DNA from: a virus
Strand: one strand, 5' to 3'
Length of the DNA: 64,000 bases
Virus record (IMG/VR): IMGVR_UViG_3300045996_002876
Span: 1-64,000 of that record
The notes under the pieces: generated by a model
What the model was told of the DNA's origin: nothing
The model's database searches: none
Seen by the model: only the letters and a program-made list of their open reading frames with translations
Made by a program: the position numbers and the translations under genes
Part shown: piece by piece, positions 39,836 to 47,111 of the stretch
Layout: each line of letters opens with the position of its first letter
Numbering within the stretch: position 1 is the first letter of the stretch

Positions 39836-40725
39836 ATGGAGTACTCGACCCCGACCGCCGTGGGGTAGAGCTGGCCGGCAAGGACCCTCACGATCGTGGT
39901 CGTGAAGACCCTGTACCGCCCGGCGAGATCGTCCAGGAGATGACTGGGCCCGATCCGCCAGTCGCACCCTCCAGTCTCTTCCCTCCAGGCGGCGCGGATG
40001 GCCTGGGCGTCGTGGAACGTCAGTTCTTGGAGGCCCGATGTCGGAGGGGAGGTTTTCCGACCCCGCGGGCGGCGGGCGAACGCCAGCTTTCTTTTGAGGT
40101 CCACGATCGTCTCGTCTCGCGACTGGACCTTCTTCTCCAGTCGCCGAAGGGCCCGCTCGAGTCGCCTGACGTCCTTGAGGGTAAACCCGCGGAGCCGCTC
40201 CTCTTCGAGTCGCTTCTGCCGCTCCTGCTCCCGGCGGGCCCGGAGGGCTTCCTTGTACTTCTCGTGGGCCGCCCTCCGGATGACCTTGATGTCGTACCGG
40301 GGCGGCTCTTCGAACATTTCCACGGTCCACGGACTGGTGTCGGCCAGCATGTGCTCGTAGAGCAGGTTCTCGGTGTTCCCGCCGGGCCCCCGCTCGGCCA
40401 GGTCCTGCATGTTCTCCTGGTGGGTCCCCTCGACCAGATGGTCGGGGTTACAACAGGGGCGGTTGTCGCACTCGTGGCGTACGACCAGGCCGGGCGTGAG
40501 GGGGCCCTTGAACAGGGCGTAGGAGACGCGGTGGGCGAGGCGGTTGAGGGTCCCCCGGGCCGACCGGACCTTGACCACCCCGTAGTCTTGGCGGTTCCGG
40601 TCCTCGTTCCAGACCCAACACCCGGAGAGGCCGTCCTTCAGGACGCTCCGGTGGATCTGCTCGCGGAGGGTCTCGTCCAGAACCCAACCCTCACTGGTTT
40701 CGGTGTGTGCCGAGAGGTACGACAT
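39832..40725 (-). CDS. HNH homing endonuclease with coiled coil
   Basis: The 297-residue protein has an HNH_3 core (RHECDNRPCCNPDHLVEG, then QENMQDLAERG, about residues 84-112), a long charged coiled coil (about residues 150-215) and a C-terminal helix-turn-helix-like part. AAGGA lies 9 bases before the ATG. It has its own strong promoter and mixed codon use, as expected of a mobile gene. Free-standing HNH nucleases of this form spread between phages. Confidence 0.85.
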   Translation of the reverse strand: MSYLSAHTETSEGWVLDETLREQIHRSVLKDGLSGCWVWNEDRNRQDYGVVKVRSARGTLNRLAHRVSYALFKGPLTPGLVVRHECDNRPCCNPDHLVEGTHQENMQDLAERGPGGNTENLLYEHMLADTSPWTVEMFEEPPRYDIKVIRRAAHEKYKEALRARREQERQKRLEEERLRGFTLKDVRRLERALRRLEKKVQSRDETIVDLKRKLAFARRPRGRKTSPPTSGLQELTFHDAQAIRAAWREETGGCDWRIGPSHLLDDLAGRYRVFTTTIVRVLAGQLYPTAVGVEYSI

Positions 40726-40731
40726 AGGAAG

Positions 40732-40748
40732 TCCTTGAAAGTTCAGGA
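40732..40748. promoter_or_regulatory. Imperfect dyad overlapping the start of the nuclease transcript
   Basis: TCCTTGAAAGTTCAGGA is an imperfect inverted repeat near the predicted transcription start. The half-sites are like those of the TCAAG-N7-CTTGA family but in the opposite orientation, so a link is uncertain. Confidence 0.4.
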
Positions 40749-40754
40749 TTCCCC

Positions 40755-40783
40755 ATATTAGTGTCGGTGTGCCCCTCAGTCAA
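40755..40783 (-). promoter_or_regulatory. Leftward sigma70-type promoter of the homing nuclease
   Basis: Leftward TTGACT (40778-40783) and TAATAT (40755-40760) with a 17-base spacer. The transcript would start about 23 bases before the ATG and include its ribosome-binding site. Confidence 0.8.
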
Positions 40784-40787
40784 TACC

Positions 40788-41021
40788 TCAGCGGACCCGG
40801 GTCACCCGGTACATCTTGAAGGCGGCCAGGGTCCGCGGGTTCACCAGGAGCCATTGCTCCTGGACGAACTCCCAGTCCCGGTACCGGGAGGCCGACTGGC
40901 GGAACTTGGTGACCTTGTTCGCGGCGGCGTTGGCCGCCGCGAACGGGCCGAGGAGGACCGCCTCGCCGACCCGAAGGCGGCCCAGGTTCCGGGCCCGCAA
41001 ACTTAGCGCGTTCTTCGGCAC
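40788..41021 (-). CDS. Small unknown protein, last of the overlapping array
   Basis: A 77-residue basic helical protein. I prefer the GTG at 41019-41021 because GGGGAGG then lies 5 bases upstream; the outer GTG at 41025-41027 would overlap that site. It ends the leftward array of small genes. Confidence 0.55.
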   Translation of the reverse strand: MPKNALSLRARNLGRLRVGEAVLLGPFAAANAAANKVTKFRQSASRYRDWEFVQEQWLLVNPRTLAAFKMYRVTRVR

Positions 41022-41033
41022 GGCCACCTCCCC

Positions 41034-41297
41034 TTACTTATCGCGGGACCACCAGTCGTCGTCTTCCAGGAACCTCCGCCGGTCGGCGGCGGCCAGGGCC
41101 TCGATCTTACCCATCGCCTCCTTGAGGAGGGCCTCAGCCCGTGTCCACAAGATCTGAGCTTCGAGGAGGTCCGTCGGAGGGGGACCTTCTACCTCGGGGA
41201 AAGCCATCCACACGATTTGGTCGGCGTACCGGAGGAGCTTCCGGGCCTCGTCCAGGTTGTCGTCGATTGCGTAGAAGGGGTAGTCCTCGTCCTTCAT
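41034..41297 (-). CDS. Small acidic helical protein of the array
   Basis: An 87-residue acidic protein with a helical hairpin pattern (DNLDEARKLLRYADQIVWM, then LLEAQILWTRAEALLKEAMG). Its ATG overlaps the stop of the next upstream gene. Function unknown. Confidence 0.6.
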   Translation of the reverse strand: MKDEDYPFYAIDDNLDEARKLLRYADQIVWMAFPEVEGPPPTDLLEAQILWTRAEALLKEAMGKIEALAAADRRRFLEDDDWWSRDK

Positions 41298-41572
41298 ACC
41301 TGGCCCGTCCATTTCTTCGGGAGGGGTGGGAGGACGTGGCGGTCCAGCTTCACCCACCAGGACACGTCACCCCAGTCCCAGGCGCACCAGGAGTCCCCGG
41401 CGGGGTCGTCCCACCCGTCCTCGGTGGCGACGATGACGGCCGAGTCCCAGAAGTCGTGGTTCGCCCGCCGGTCGTGGCAGGCCACCAGGACCAGGTACCG
41501 GTCCCCGGCGTAGCAGTCCGGCGGGCCGCCGGGGCACTCGCCCTCGCCGGGGCCCTTGTTCCAGTCGATCAT
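41294..41572 (-). CDS. Small Trp/Asp-rich protein of the array
   Basis: A 92-residue protein rich in Trp, Asp and Cys (DSWCAWDWGDVSWWVK). A segment YLVLVACHDRRANHDFWD looks like a beta-alpha unit. ATGA overlaps on both sides. No family is known. Confidence 0.6.
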   Translation of the reverse strand: MIDWNKGPGEGECPGGPPDCYAGDRYLVLVACHDRRANHDFWDSAVIVATEDGWDDPAGDSWCAWDWGDVSWWVKLDRHVLPPLPKKWTGQV

Positions 41573-41793
41573 CGGCTCGTGTACTCCCAGTCCTCGGCCC
41601 TGTACCAAACCACCACATCTTGCCCGAAAGGGGACCCCGAGATGGAAACCAGCCGGTCTCCAACGGTCCCGGCGAATTCGGCCGCGGCCTTGTACACGTC
41701 TTCTGGGGTCCGCAGGCCAATCCGGGGAGGTTGTCCCGGGGCCCGGTGGAGAGGGGTCGGTGTGATTTGAAAGGTTTTGAACAAGATGGTCAT
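41569..41793 (-). CDS. Small unknown protein of the array
   Basis: A 74-residue protein ending in YTSR, as does the gene just upstream; a 16-base stretch at the stop/start junction (41569-41584) recurs exactly at 41790-41805. This points to a local duplication. Function unknown. Confidence 0.6.
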   Translation of the reverse strand: MTILFKTFQITPTPLHRAPGQPPRIGLRTPEDVYKAAAEFAGTVGDRLVSISGSPFGQDVVVWYRAEDWEYTSR

Positions 41794-42110
41794 CGGCTCG
41801 TGTACCTCACCAGGACGCTCTCGTCGGGCTGGAGGCGGCGGCCCATGGACTTCTCGTAGTCCATGAAGTTGTCCCAGAAGTAGTCGGCCGTGTCCAGAGA
41901 CACGAACACCCCGTTCGGCCCGGCCTGGAACCAGCCGATCGGGAAGCACTCCTGGAGGGCGTCGTCCTTCTTCTTGTCCCACAGGCGGTCGCCGGTGACC
42001 TTCTCCTGGTACTTGCCGATGAACACCACGTCCCCCGGCTCGACCCGGAGCATGGACAGGGGGACCAGGGGGACGGGCTGGTGGGCCTCGACCCAGAGTT
42101 GGGCTTTCAT
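41790..42110 (-). CDS. Unknown protein of the array
   Basis: A 106-residue beta-rich protein with LRVEPGDVVFIGKYQEKV and a C-terminal VRYTSR. ATGA overlaps at both ends. No family is recognised; the segment IGWFQAGPNGVFVSLDTADY may be an SH3-like strand pair. Confidence 0.6.
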   Translation of the reverse strand: MKAQLWVEAHQPVPLVPLSMLRVEPGDVVFIGKYQEKVTGDRLWDKKKDDALQECFPIGWFQAGPNGVFVSLDTADYFWDNFMDYEKSMGRRLQPDESVLVRYTSR

Positions 42111-42382
42111 TGACCCCGTTCCTCCCAGTCGATGACCACCCCGGTGGCGCCCCGCCGCTCCACCGCCCCCGTCCCGACCAGCTTCTTCGCCCGGACCCGG
42201 TCCCCCGGGGTGACCAGGAAGACCTCGATTGCCCACCAGTCCCCGTCGGCGGGGAGGTCCCCGCGGGCGACCTCCTCCTGGGCGAACCGGACGGCCGCCC
42301 CGAGCGGGTGGGGGGCGTCGACGACCTCGGCAAACGTGATCTCCTCGGCCTGGTCGCCGGCCTCGATCAGGTACAGGTTCAT
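42107..42382 (-). CDS. Small acidic unknown protein of the array
   Basis: A 91-residue alpha/beta protein (NLYLIEAGDQAEEITFAEVV, then a helix to about residue 38, then IEVFLVTPGDRVRAKKL). Its style resembles small regulatory or inhibitor-like phage proteins; nothing is proven. Confidence 0.6.
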   Translation of the reverse strand: MNLYLIEAGDQAEEITFAEVVDAPHPLGAAVRFAQEEVARGDLPADGDWWAIEVFLVTPGDRVRAKKLVGTGAVERRGATGVVIDWEERGQ

Positions 42383-42651
42383 TCCTCGTCCCTCCTCAGG
42401 AGTTCCAGGGCCTCGACGCCGGACTCGGGGAACCAGACCTTGCCGTCGAGGATCTCCCGCTCGGTGAGGTCCGGGTTGACCTCCCACTCTTCGTGGGGCC
42501 AGACCTTGACGTACCAGTCCGGCTCGGCGGGGGTCGGCCGGGCGACGGCCGCCACCACCCCGACCAGGCTGACGAACCGGCGGCCGGCCGGGCTCGAGGC
42601 GGTCCCGGTGATCCGGACCTCGTCGTCCGGCCTGAGGTCGGCGAGTTTCAT
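42379..42651 (-). CDS. Small unknown beta-rich protein of the array
   Basis: A 90-residue protein with a small beta-barrel pattern at its start (LRPDDEVRITGTASSPAG, RRFVSLVGVVAAVAR), then an acidic tail. ATGA overlaps at both ends. Confidence 0.6.
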   Translation of the reverse strand: MKLADLRPDDEVRITGTASSPAGRRFVSLVGVVAAVARPTPAEPDWYVKVWPHEEWEVNPDLTEREILDGKVWFPESGVEALELLRRDEE

Positions 42652-43025
42652 TTCAACCCTCCGGCGTCCAGTATCGAGGCCAGGGCCGCTCGGCAGATAG
42701 CCTCCCCGGGGGTAGTCCCATCAGCCCCGTCCCCTACGGTCGGGAAGGAGGGGTCCCCGGTCTTGGCCCAGAACTCGGCGGAGAACGCGAGCCCCGTCTT
42801 CCGGAGGTCCATGTCGAACCCGAGTTCGAACATGCGTTCGGCCACATCCCACCAATTTTTGTGGAGCGGGTGGTCGTAATAAGGGACCGAGTAGTGCTTG
42901 GCTCGAAACTCCCCGGTCGGCCACCAGTCGCCGTTATTAAATTCGCACGTGGCCCCCATGACGCCGCGGAAGACCGCGGCGTGCAGGTCCCGGCCGACCA
43001 GGCTAAAGATCTCGTCCCGCGTCAT
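42648..43025 (-). CDS. Unknown Trp/His-rich protein of the array
   Basis: A 125-residue protein with a His/Trp/Tyr-rich middle (YSVPYYDHPLHKNWWDVAER). Codon use here is a little less GC-biased than in its neighbours, for example around 42840-42950. No family is known. Confidence 0.6.
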   Translation of the reverse strand: MTRDEIFSLVGRDLHAAVFRGVMGATCEFNNGDWWPTGEFRAKHYSVPYYDHPLHKNWWDVAERMFELGFDMDLRKTGLAFSAEFWAKTGDPSFPTVGDGADGTTPGEAICRAALASILDAGGLK

Positions 43026-43297
43026 TCCACCCTCCCGTTGAGTTCCAGGGCCAGCCGAATATTCGTCTCGTCCACCTCCGCCTGGGTCGGCGGCGGGCCG
43101 TCGTCCGCGTGCCAGCGGTACCCACAGCCCCGCCGGAGGGCGTCCTGGAAGGTCAGGAGGGCGTACTGGACGACCGCCCAGTGGCGGGCAGTGATCGGGC
43201 CGTGGGGCCCGGCCCCGTCGTGGGGGACGCTTACGGCGTCCCCCACGGCGCGCAGGTAACCCGTCCGTGGCGTGGTCAAGGGCGGGCCCTCAGTCAC
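43022..43297 (-). CDS. Unknown small protein of the array
   Basis: A 91-residue protein, GTG start, with a helical middle (ARHWAVVQYALLTFQDALRR) and an acidic end. Overlaps both neighbours (ATGA and an 8-base overlap). Confidence 0.55.
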   Translation of the reverse strand: MTEGPPLTTPRTGYLRAVGDAVSVPHDGAGPHGPITARHWAVVQYALLTFQDALRRGCGYRWHADDGPPPTQAEVDETNIRLALELNGRVE

Positions 43298-43601
43298 AGT
43301 AGGGGGTGATGAACATGGCGTACTTGCCCTCCAGGCCGGGGACGGTGGCGAGCTCGTACCGGCCGTCGTAGTAGGCCTGCATGGCCTCGTACTTCCGGGC
43401 GGCCAGGGAGTCGTCGTCCGGGTCTCGCACGGCCTGGAAGTGCCCCCACTTCCCCTCCCGGTCGACGACCCGGACGAGCTCGACGTGGTAGGTGGCCCCG
43501 AACAGCTCGACCCGGCCGAGCCAGGTGTCCCCGGCGTCGTCGGTCGGGTGGAGGCCCTCGAGCATGAACCCGACGGCGAGCGGGGCGAGGGGGGTGGTCA
43601 C
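43290..43601 (-). CDS. Unknown small protein of the array
   Basis: The 103-residue frame from the GTG at 43599-43601 overlaps the stop of the upstream gene (GTGA). Beta-rich in the first half (VELFGATYHVELVRVVD), helical later. Function unknown. Confidence 0.55.
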   Translation of the reverse strand: MTTPLAPLAVGFMLEGLHPTDDAGDTWLGRVELFGATYHVELVRVVDREGKWGHFQAVRDPDDDSLAARKYEAMQAYYDGRYELATVPGLEGKYAMFITPYCD

Positions 43602-43879
43602 TTGCGTCTCCAGAACACGTGCCCGACGAAACTCCCGCCGAGGAGCTGGTAGCTCCCCAGGTAGTCCCCCGGGTGGTCCTCGATCGGGTGGCCGGTCCCG
43701 TGCGTCCGGAGGACCAGGGTGGCCTTCTGGCCGGCGGCCCAGTTCGACGTATCGACCCAGGCCCACAGGCACGGGGTGTCCCCCTGGGCCTGGACGCACA
43801 GGGGAATGGCCCCGTACGGGACGACGACCTCCTGGTAGTCCTCGACGGCCAGGGGGAACTTCCAGACGGCGGTGGTCAT
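43598..43879 (-). CDS. Unknown small beta-rich protein of the array
   Basis: A 93-residue protein with strands such as VWKFPLAVEDYQEVVVPYGA and ATLVLRTHGTGH, and a His/Arg-rich end. ATGA and GTGA overlaps couple it to both neighbours. Confidence 0.6.
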   Translation of the reverse strand: MTTAVWKFPLAVEDYQEVVVPYGAIPLCVQAQGDTPCLWAWVDTSNWAAGQKATLVLRTHGTGHPIEDHPGDYLGSYQLLGGSFVGHVFWRRK

Positions 43880-44046
43880 TCACGATCTCCTTCATCCAGG
43901 CCCCACTCCCGGATGACCCTCTCGGCATGCTTCTTCAAGTCCGGGGCTTCCCACCCGTCATTTACAAGGGCCGTCAAAACCAGGAGACAGTCCTTGGCTT
44001 CCCGCGTCGACATCGCCTCGATTCGGGCCGTCCAATCATTCTTCAT
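43876..44046 (-). CDS. 56-residue helical protein of the array
   Basis: The product runs from MKNDWTARIEAMSTREAKD to RVIREWGLDEGDRE, two short helices. Overlaps both neighbours by ATGA. Too short for functional inference. Confidence 0.55.
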   Translation of the reverse strand: MKNDWTARIEAMSTREAKDCLLVLTALVNDGWEAPDLKKHAERVIREWGLDEGDRE

Positions 44047-44255
44047 GCCTCGCCCCTCCCCCGCTCGCGGGCCATCTCCCGCAGGGTCACCAGGGCGTGG
44101 GCGGCGTCGCAGTGGGCGTCCCAGTACCGGTGGTCCCGGATCGGGAGCTCGCCGGTGTCGGCGTCGGGGGCCTTGCACGGGGCGACGACGATCAGGTCGG
44201 CCGCCTCCCGGTTGATCAGGTCGATGGCCTCGGTCAGCTTGTCAGCGAAGGTCAC
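44043..44255 (-). CDS. 70-residue helical protein of the array
   Basis: GTG start. Two helices flank a His/Cys-bearing loop (CKAPDADTGELPIRDHRYWD, then AHCDAAHALVTLREMA). Metal binding is conceivable but not shown. Coupled to both neighbours. Confidence 0.55.
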   Translation of the reverse strand: MTFADKLTEAIDLINREAADLIVVAPCKAPDADTGELPIRDHRYWDAHCDAAHALVTLREMARERGRGEA

Positions 44256-44494
44256 GCCACGTCTCCTGTTTCCGGCGGCGGCGGATAGGCGATGTCCAGG
44301 GCGATCCGGAGCTCGGCCCCGGTGAGGACCACGACCCGCCCGTCCGCCAGTTTGAACTGGCCCCGCCGGTTCAGCTCGTCGTAGTACGAGAAGGCGTCCC
44401 CGTAGGTCCGGGCGGCCCAGTCGCTCATCCGTCCCCAGGAGCGGATCTTCATCCCGACCTCCCGGAGGACCTCGTTCTCTTCGTAGAAGGTCAT
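44252..44494 (-). CDS. 80-residue unknown protein of the array
   Basis: Helical N-terminal half (YEENEVLREVGMKIRSWGRM), then FKLADGRVVVLTGAELRIAL, a strand-helix unit. ATGA overlaps. Function unknown. Confidence 0.55.
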   Translation of the reverse strand: MTFYEENEVLREVGMKIRSWGRMSDWAARTYGDAFSYYDELNRRGQFKLADGRVVVLTGAELRIALDIAYPPPPETGDVA

Positions 44495-44712
44495 CCCCGC
44501 GCGTCCTCCAGGGCCCGCCGGAGCCCGTCGTTGGTCATGAGTTCGTCCACGCACTCGCCCAGCCGGTCCGGGCCGGCGTCGAACCGCTCCCGCCACTTGT
44601 CCAGCCGGCGGATCAGGCCGGCGTCGGCGTCCCGCGGGCTGACGGCCGTCCGGCGGGCGGCCGCCCAGTTGTGCAGGACCGTGCCCAGGTGGGCCAGCAT
44701 GTCGGGGCTCAT
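44491..44712 (-). CDS. 73-residue helical protein of the array
   Basis: All-helical pattern (MLAHLGTVLHNWAAARRTAV, then LIRRLDKWRERFD). ATGA overlaps with both neighbours. Function unknown. Confidence 0.55.
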   Translation of the reverse strand: MSPDMLAHLGTVLHNWAAARRTAVSPRDADAGLIRRLDKWRERFDAGPDRLGECVDELMTNDGLRRALEDARG

Positions 44713-44885
44713 TCGTCCTCCAGCTCGATGACCACCGGGCACCAGGCGTTCGGGTCCTCCAGGTACCCGGCGATCCGCTCGAGGGCCCGCCGGCGGATCA
44801 GGGCGTACCCGTCGACCGAGTCCGGGTCGGTCCCGGCCGGGACGTCGACCTCGACCCCGGCGTCCAGGTAAACAACAGCTTTCAT
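44709..44885 (-). CDS. 58-residue unknown protein of the array
   Basis: A short protein MKAVVYLDAGVEVDVPAGTD followed by one helix and a final strand. ATGA overlaps. Its regular beta-alpha-beta pattern suggests a real folded product. Confidence 0.55.
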   Translation of the reverse strand: MKAVVYLDAGVEVDVPAGTDPDSVDGYALIRRRALERIAGYLEDPNAWCPVVIELEDE

Positions 44886-45280
44886 CCGGCCTCCACCCAG
44901 GTGTGCCAGTCGGAAATCCGGACGAACGCCAGGGGGAGCTCCTTGGCCGGCGGGGTCGCGTCCGGGTCGATCACCCCGTACAGGCCGACCCCGAGGATCC
45001 AGTCGTCGGCCGCCGTCGAGCACCGGCCGGGCCGCTCGTCCTCGTCCCCGGTGTAGATCAGGACGGCCCGGGGGCCGCTCCCGTACTTCTCCCGGAGGCG
45101 GGCGAGGAAGCCCGGGTTGTCGTCCAACATCCGGGTGGCGACCTCGGACGGGAAAGCCCCGTCTTCGCCCTCCGCCTCAAGCCGGGCGGCCGACTCCCGG
45201 TACAGGGCGTCGGCGGCCGCCTGGTCGTCGTCCTCCAGGACCACCCCGAAGGCCACGTTCGCAAAGTAGTCGGTCGCCAT
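44882..45280 (-). CDS. Unknown protein, first gene of the overlapping array
   Basis: The 132-residue product is acidic with a helical N-terminal part (DQAAADALYRESAARLEAEG) and an alpha/beta C-terminal part (AVLIYTGDEDERPG, later LAFVRISDWHTW). It is the promoter-proximal gene of the array; the spacer upstream holds a hairpin, and the next gene upstream is the exonuclease. Confidence 0.6.
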   Translation of the reverse strand: MATDYFANVAFGVVLEDDDQAAADALYRESAARLEAEGEDGAFPSEVATRMLDDNPGFLARLREKYGSGPRAVLIYTGDEDERPGRCSTAADDWILGVGLYGVIDPDATPPAKELPLAFVRISDWHTWVEAG

Positions 45281-45299
45281 GCGGGACCCCCAACGGGCG

Positions 45300-45333
45300 A
45301 GAGCCAGGCCCGCCGACGCGGTCCTGGCTCTCA
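45300..45333. repeat. 10-bp stem-loop between exonuclease and small-gene array
   Basis: GAGAGCCAGG (45300-45309) pairs with CCTGGCTCTC (45324-45333). It lies 3' of the leftward exonuclease gene and 5' of the array, so it may end or attenuate the transcript. Nearby is CTTGAAAAATCTTAG, a degenerate form of the TCAAG dyad. Confidence 0.55.
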
Positions 45334-45391
45334 GGAAAGATACTTGAAAAATCTTAGACCGGCCAGGCGAAAACCCGGGCGGACACTTTGG

Positions 45392-46126
45392 TCAAATGTT
45401 CAGCGGCCGGTACTCGCCCGAAAGGATCCCGTCCCAGAATTCTTTCTCGGCCGCCCCCAGGGCGGCCACCAGGTCGGCCAGGGGGGCGTCGTACCCGAGG
45501 GTCGCGCCGACCGTGTCCGGGGTGACGTGGACGAGGGCCACCCGCTGGCCCGGCGGGAACTTGTCGTGGAAGGACTGGTACCAGCAGGAGGTGGCCCCGG
45601 TGACCAGGAACTGGTGGAGGAGCTGGGCCTTGTAGTTGGCCGGGACCCGGCCGTCCAGGGCGTCCCCGTGGGACTTCTGGTTGGGGGCCTTGATCTCCAG
45701 GAAGGCCCGCCGGCCGGCGTGCCACCCGTCCAGGGACACTTTCAGGTACTCCCGGCGGGCGTGGTGGCCGCACACCGGGGGCATGGCCACCCCGGTCAGG
45801 GCCTCGAACTCGGCCCGGGCCACCGGCTCGAGCTTCTTCCCGCGGTTCTTGGCCGAGTCGTTCTTCCCCTCCCGCTCGGCCATGGCCGCCCGGATGGCCT
45901 GGAACTGGGCCGACGAGATGGGGGCCCGGTGCCCCCAGTACTCGACCAGCTTCTCCTGGAACAGCTGCTCCCGCGTCTTCCACGGGGACTCGCCCAGGAG
46001 GGCCGGGGCGTCGGACGACCCGAGCCCGGTCTTCCGCCAGTCGAGCCAGGCGTCGGACGCCTGGTCGAGGTCGACGATCTGGAAGTGGTCGTGGCCGAAG
46101 GCGTCGGCCGGCGGGTGGTAGGCCAT
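45392..46126 (-). CDS. YqaJ/lambda-type recombination exonuclease
   Basis: The 244-residue protein shows the YqaJ nuclease blocks: LGSSDAPALLGESPW (about residues 35-49), Glu100, SLDGW (Asp133) and FLEIKAP (Glu144, Lys146), then the Gln-rich helix with QLLHQFLVTGA. It degrades one strand of double-stranded ends to give single strands for the annealing protein. The partner RecT-like gene lies on the other strand beyond the shared control region. This pair is the standard phage two-part recombination system. Confidence 0.88.
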   Translation of the reverse strand: MAYHPPADAFGHDHFQIVDLDQASDAWLDWRKTGLGSSDAPALLGESPWKTREQLFQEKLVEYWGHRAPISSAQFQAIRAAMAEREGKNDSAKNRGKKLEPVARAEFEALTGVAMPPVCGHHARREYLKVSLDGWHAGRRAFLEIKAPNQKSHGDALDGRVPANYKAQLLHQFLVTGATSCWYQSFHDKFPPGQRVALVHVTPDTVGATLGYDAPLADLVAALGAAEKEFWDGILSGEYRPLNI

Positions 46127-46170
46127 GCGGGGCGGCGGGGGTTGGGGGCCCCGCCGCCCGGCGAGACGGG

Positions 46171-46623
46171 TCAGCGGGCGGGCGGGGCCTTGGGGGCCTT
46201 GGGGTCCTGGATCATCTTGGCCATCTCGGCCTCTTGCGAGCGAGCGTTCTCAAGATGCTCCCTCAGATTCTTACCCAGGATGTCAACCACCACCCCGGCC
46301 GGCGAGTGGCCGGTCAGCTTGGACGCCTCGAACAGGGCGCTCCTCATCCACGGGGGGAGGGCCCCGACCTCGATGGCGTCGGCCCGCCCGGACGCCTCCT
46401 CGACGGCCAGGGCCGTCTCCAGGAGGCTCAGGACGGTCCGCGAGAAGGACCCCTTGGTCCGGTCCTTGACGGACAGGACCCGCCGGAGGAGGTCCTCGTG
46501 GCCGTCGAACATGATCGACTTGGTGGTCTGGAGCCCGTCCTCGTCCGGGCCGTGCGGGCCGCCGGCCCGCGGGGGCGGGGGGCTCATCCGGGGGTGGGGC
46601 GACTTCTTTTCGGTCATGATCAT
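46171..46623 (-). CDS. Unknown helical protein, first leftward gene at the control region
   Basis: The 150-residue product has a Pro/His-rich N-terminus, then helices (HEDLLRRVLSVKDRTKGSFS, RTVLSLLETALAVEEASGR) and a charged C-terminus. GGGGAC precedes the first of two close ATG codons. Its place next to the palindrome at 46729-46744 would suit a regulator, but no DNA-binding motif is certain. Confidence 0.5.
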   Translation of the reverse strand: MIMTEKKSPHPRMSPPPPRAGGPHGPDEDGLQTTKSIMFDGHEDLLRRVLSVKDRTKGSFSRTVLSLLETALAVEEASGRADAIEVGALPPWMRSALFEASKLTGHSPAGVVVDILGKNLREHLENARSQEAEMAKMIQDPKAPKAPPAR

Positions 46624-46728
46624 CGGGTCCCCGTCGGGTCAGGCGACGGCTCCAGTTATAGTCCGGGCGTGGACGACGTGTCCAGGCAAATCCCGGGCCG
46701 CGGCCGGCCGAAACGACCCTCGGGGCGG

Positions 46729-46744
46729 CAAAGTGTACACTTTG
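46729..46744. promoter_or_regulatory. Perfect 16-bp palindrome CAAAGTGTACACTTTG
   Basis: The palindrome lies between the divergent units, 28 bases before the -35 box of the rightward promoter. Its half-site CAAAGTG/CACTTTG recurs alone in other spacers (for example near 17691, 22591, 28191, 38877, 45384 and 48096). It is a strong candidate operator. Confidence 0.7.
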
Positions 46745-46758
46745 GCATGTCTGGAATC

Positions 46759-46799
46759 TCAAGAATTATCCTTGACTCTCCAGAGCGGCCGCGTATCTT
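46759..46799 (+). promoter_or_regulatory. Rightward replication promoter with perfect TCAAG-N7-CTTGA dyad
   Basis: TTGACT (46772-46777) and TATCTT (46794-46799) with a 16-base spacer. The dyad TCAAG-N7-CTTGA (46759-46775) overlaps the -35 box, so a bound protein would block RNA polymerase. The predicted start point coincides with the GTG of the next gene, i.e. a leaderless mRNA. Confidence 0.75.
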
Positions 46800-46805
46800 A
46801 CCCGT

Positions 46806-47111
46806 GTGAGCTACCTATCCCCCGGCGACCGGCCCCCTGGCGGGGGCCTGTGGCTCGCCGACGAGTTCCTCTGGGACTGCCTGCCGCGGCTGACCCCGCT
46901 GGCCGCCTACGTGTACCTGGCCGTCGGCCGGCACGCCTCGAAGTACCAGTACCCGACCGTCCGGGAGCTGGCCGTCGAGACGCTCCGGAGCGAGGCCCTG
47001 GTCCGCCGGGCGGTCGACCAGCTGGCCGCCCAGGGCCTCCTGAATTCCTCGGACCTCGCGGTCATCCTCCGCCCGACCACCCCCGGTGAGACCCCCGATT
47101 CCCATGAGTGA
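46806..47111 (+). CDS. Winged-helix protein at the head of the replication operon
   Basis: The 101-residue product has a helical core with a winged-helix pattern (LAAYVYLAVGRHASKY, PTVRELAVETLRSEALVRRA, VDQLAAQGLL). Such domains occur in replication initiators and transcription regulators. It is the first gene after the promoter and overlaps the RecT-like gene by 8 bases. GTG start, probably leaderless. It could be the initiator or an early regulator. Confidence 0.6.
   Translation: MSYLSPGDRPPGGGLWLADEFLWDCLPRLTPLAAYVYLAVGRHASKYQYPTVRELAVETLRSEALVRRAVDQLAAQGLLNSSDLAVILRPTTPGETPDSHE

Noticed and set aside
46171-46623. Ribbon-helix-helix repressor
   Set aside because: The helical stretch has no clear RHH strand or known signature; left as unknown protein.
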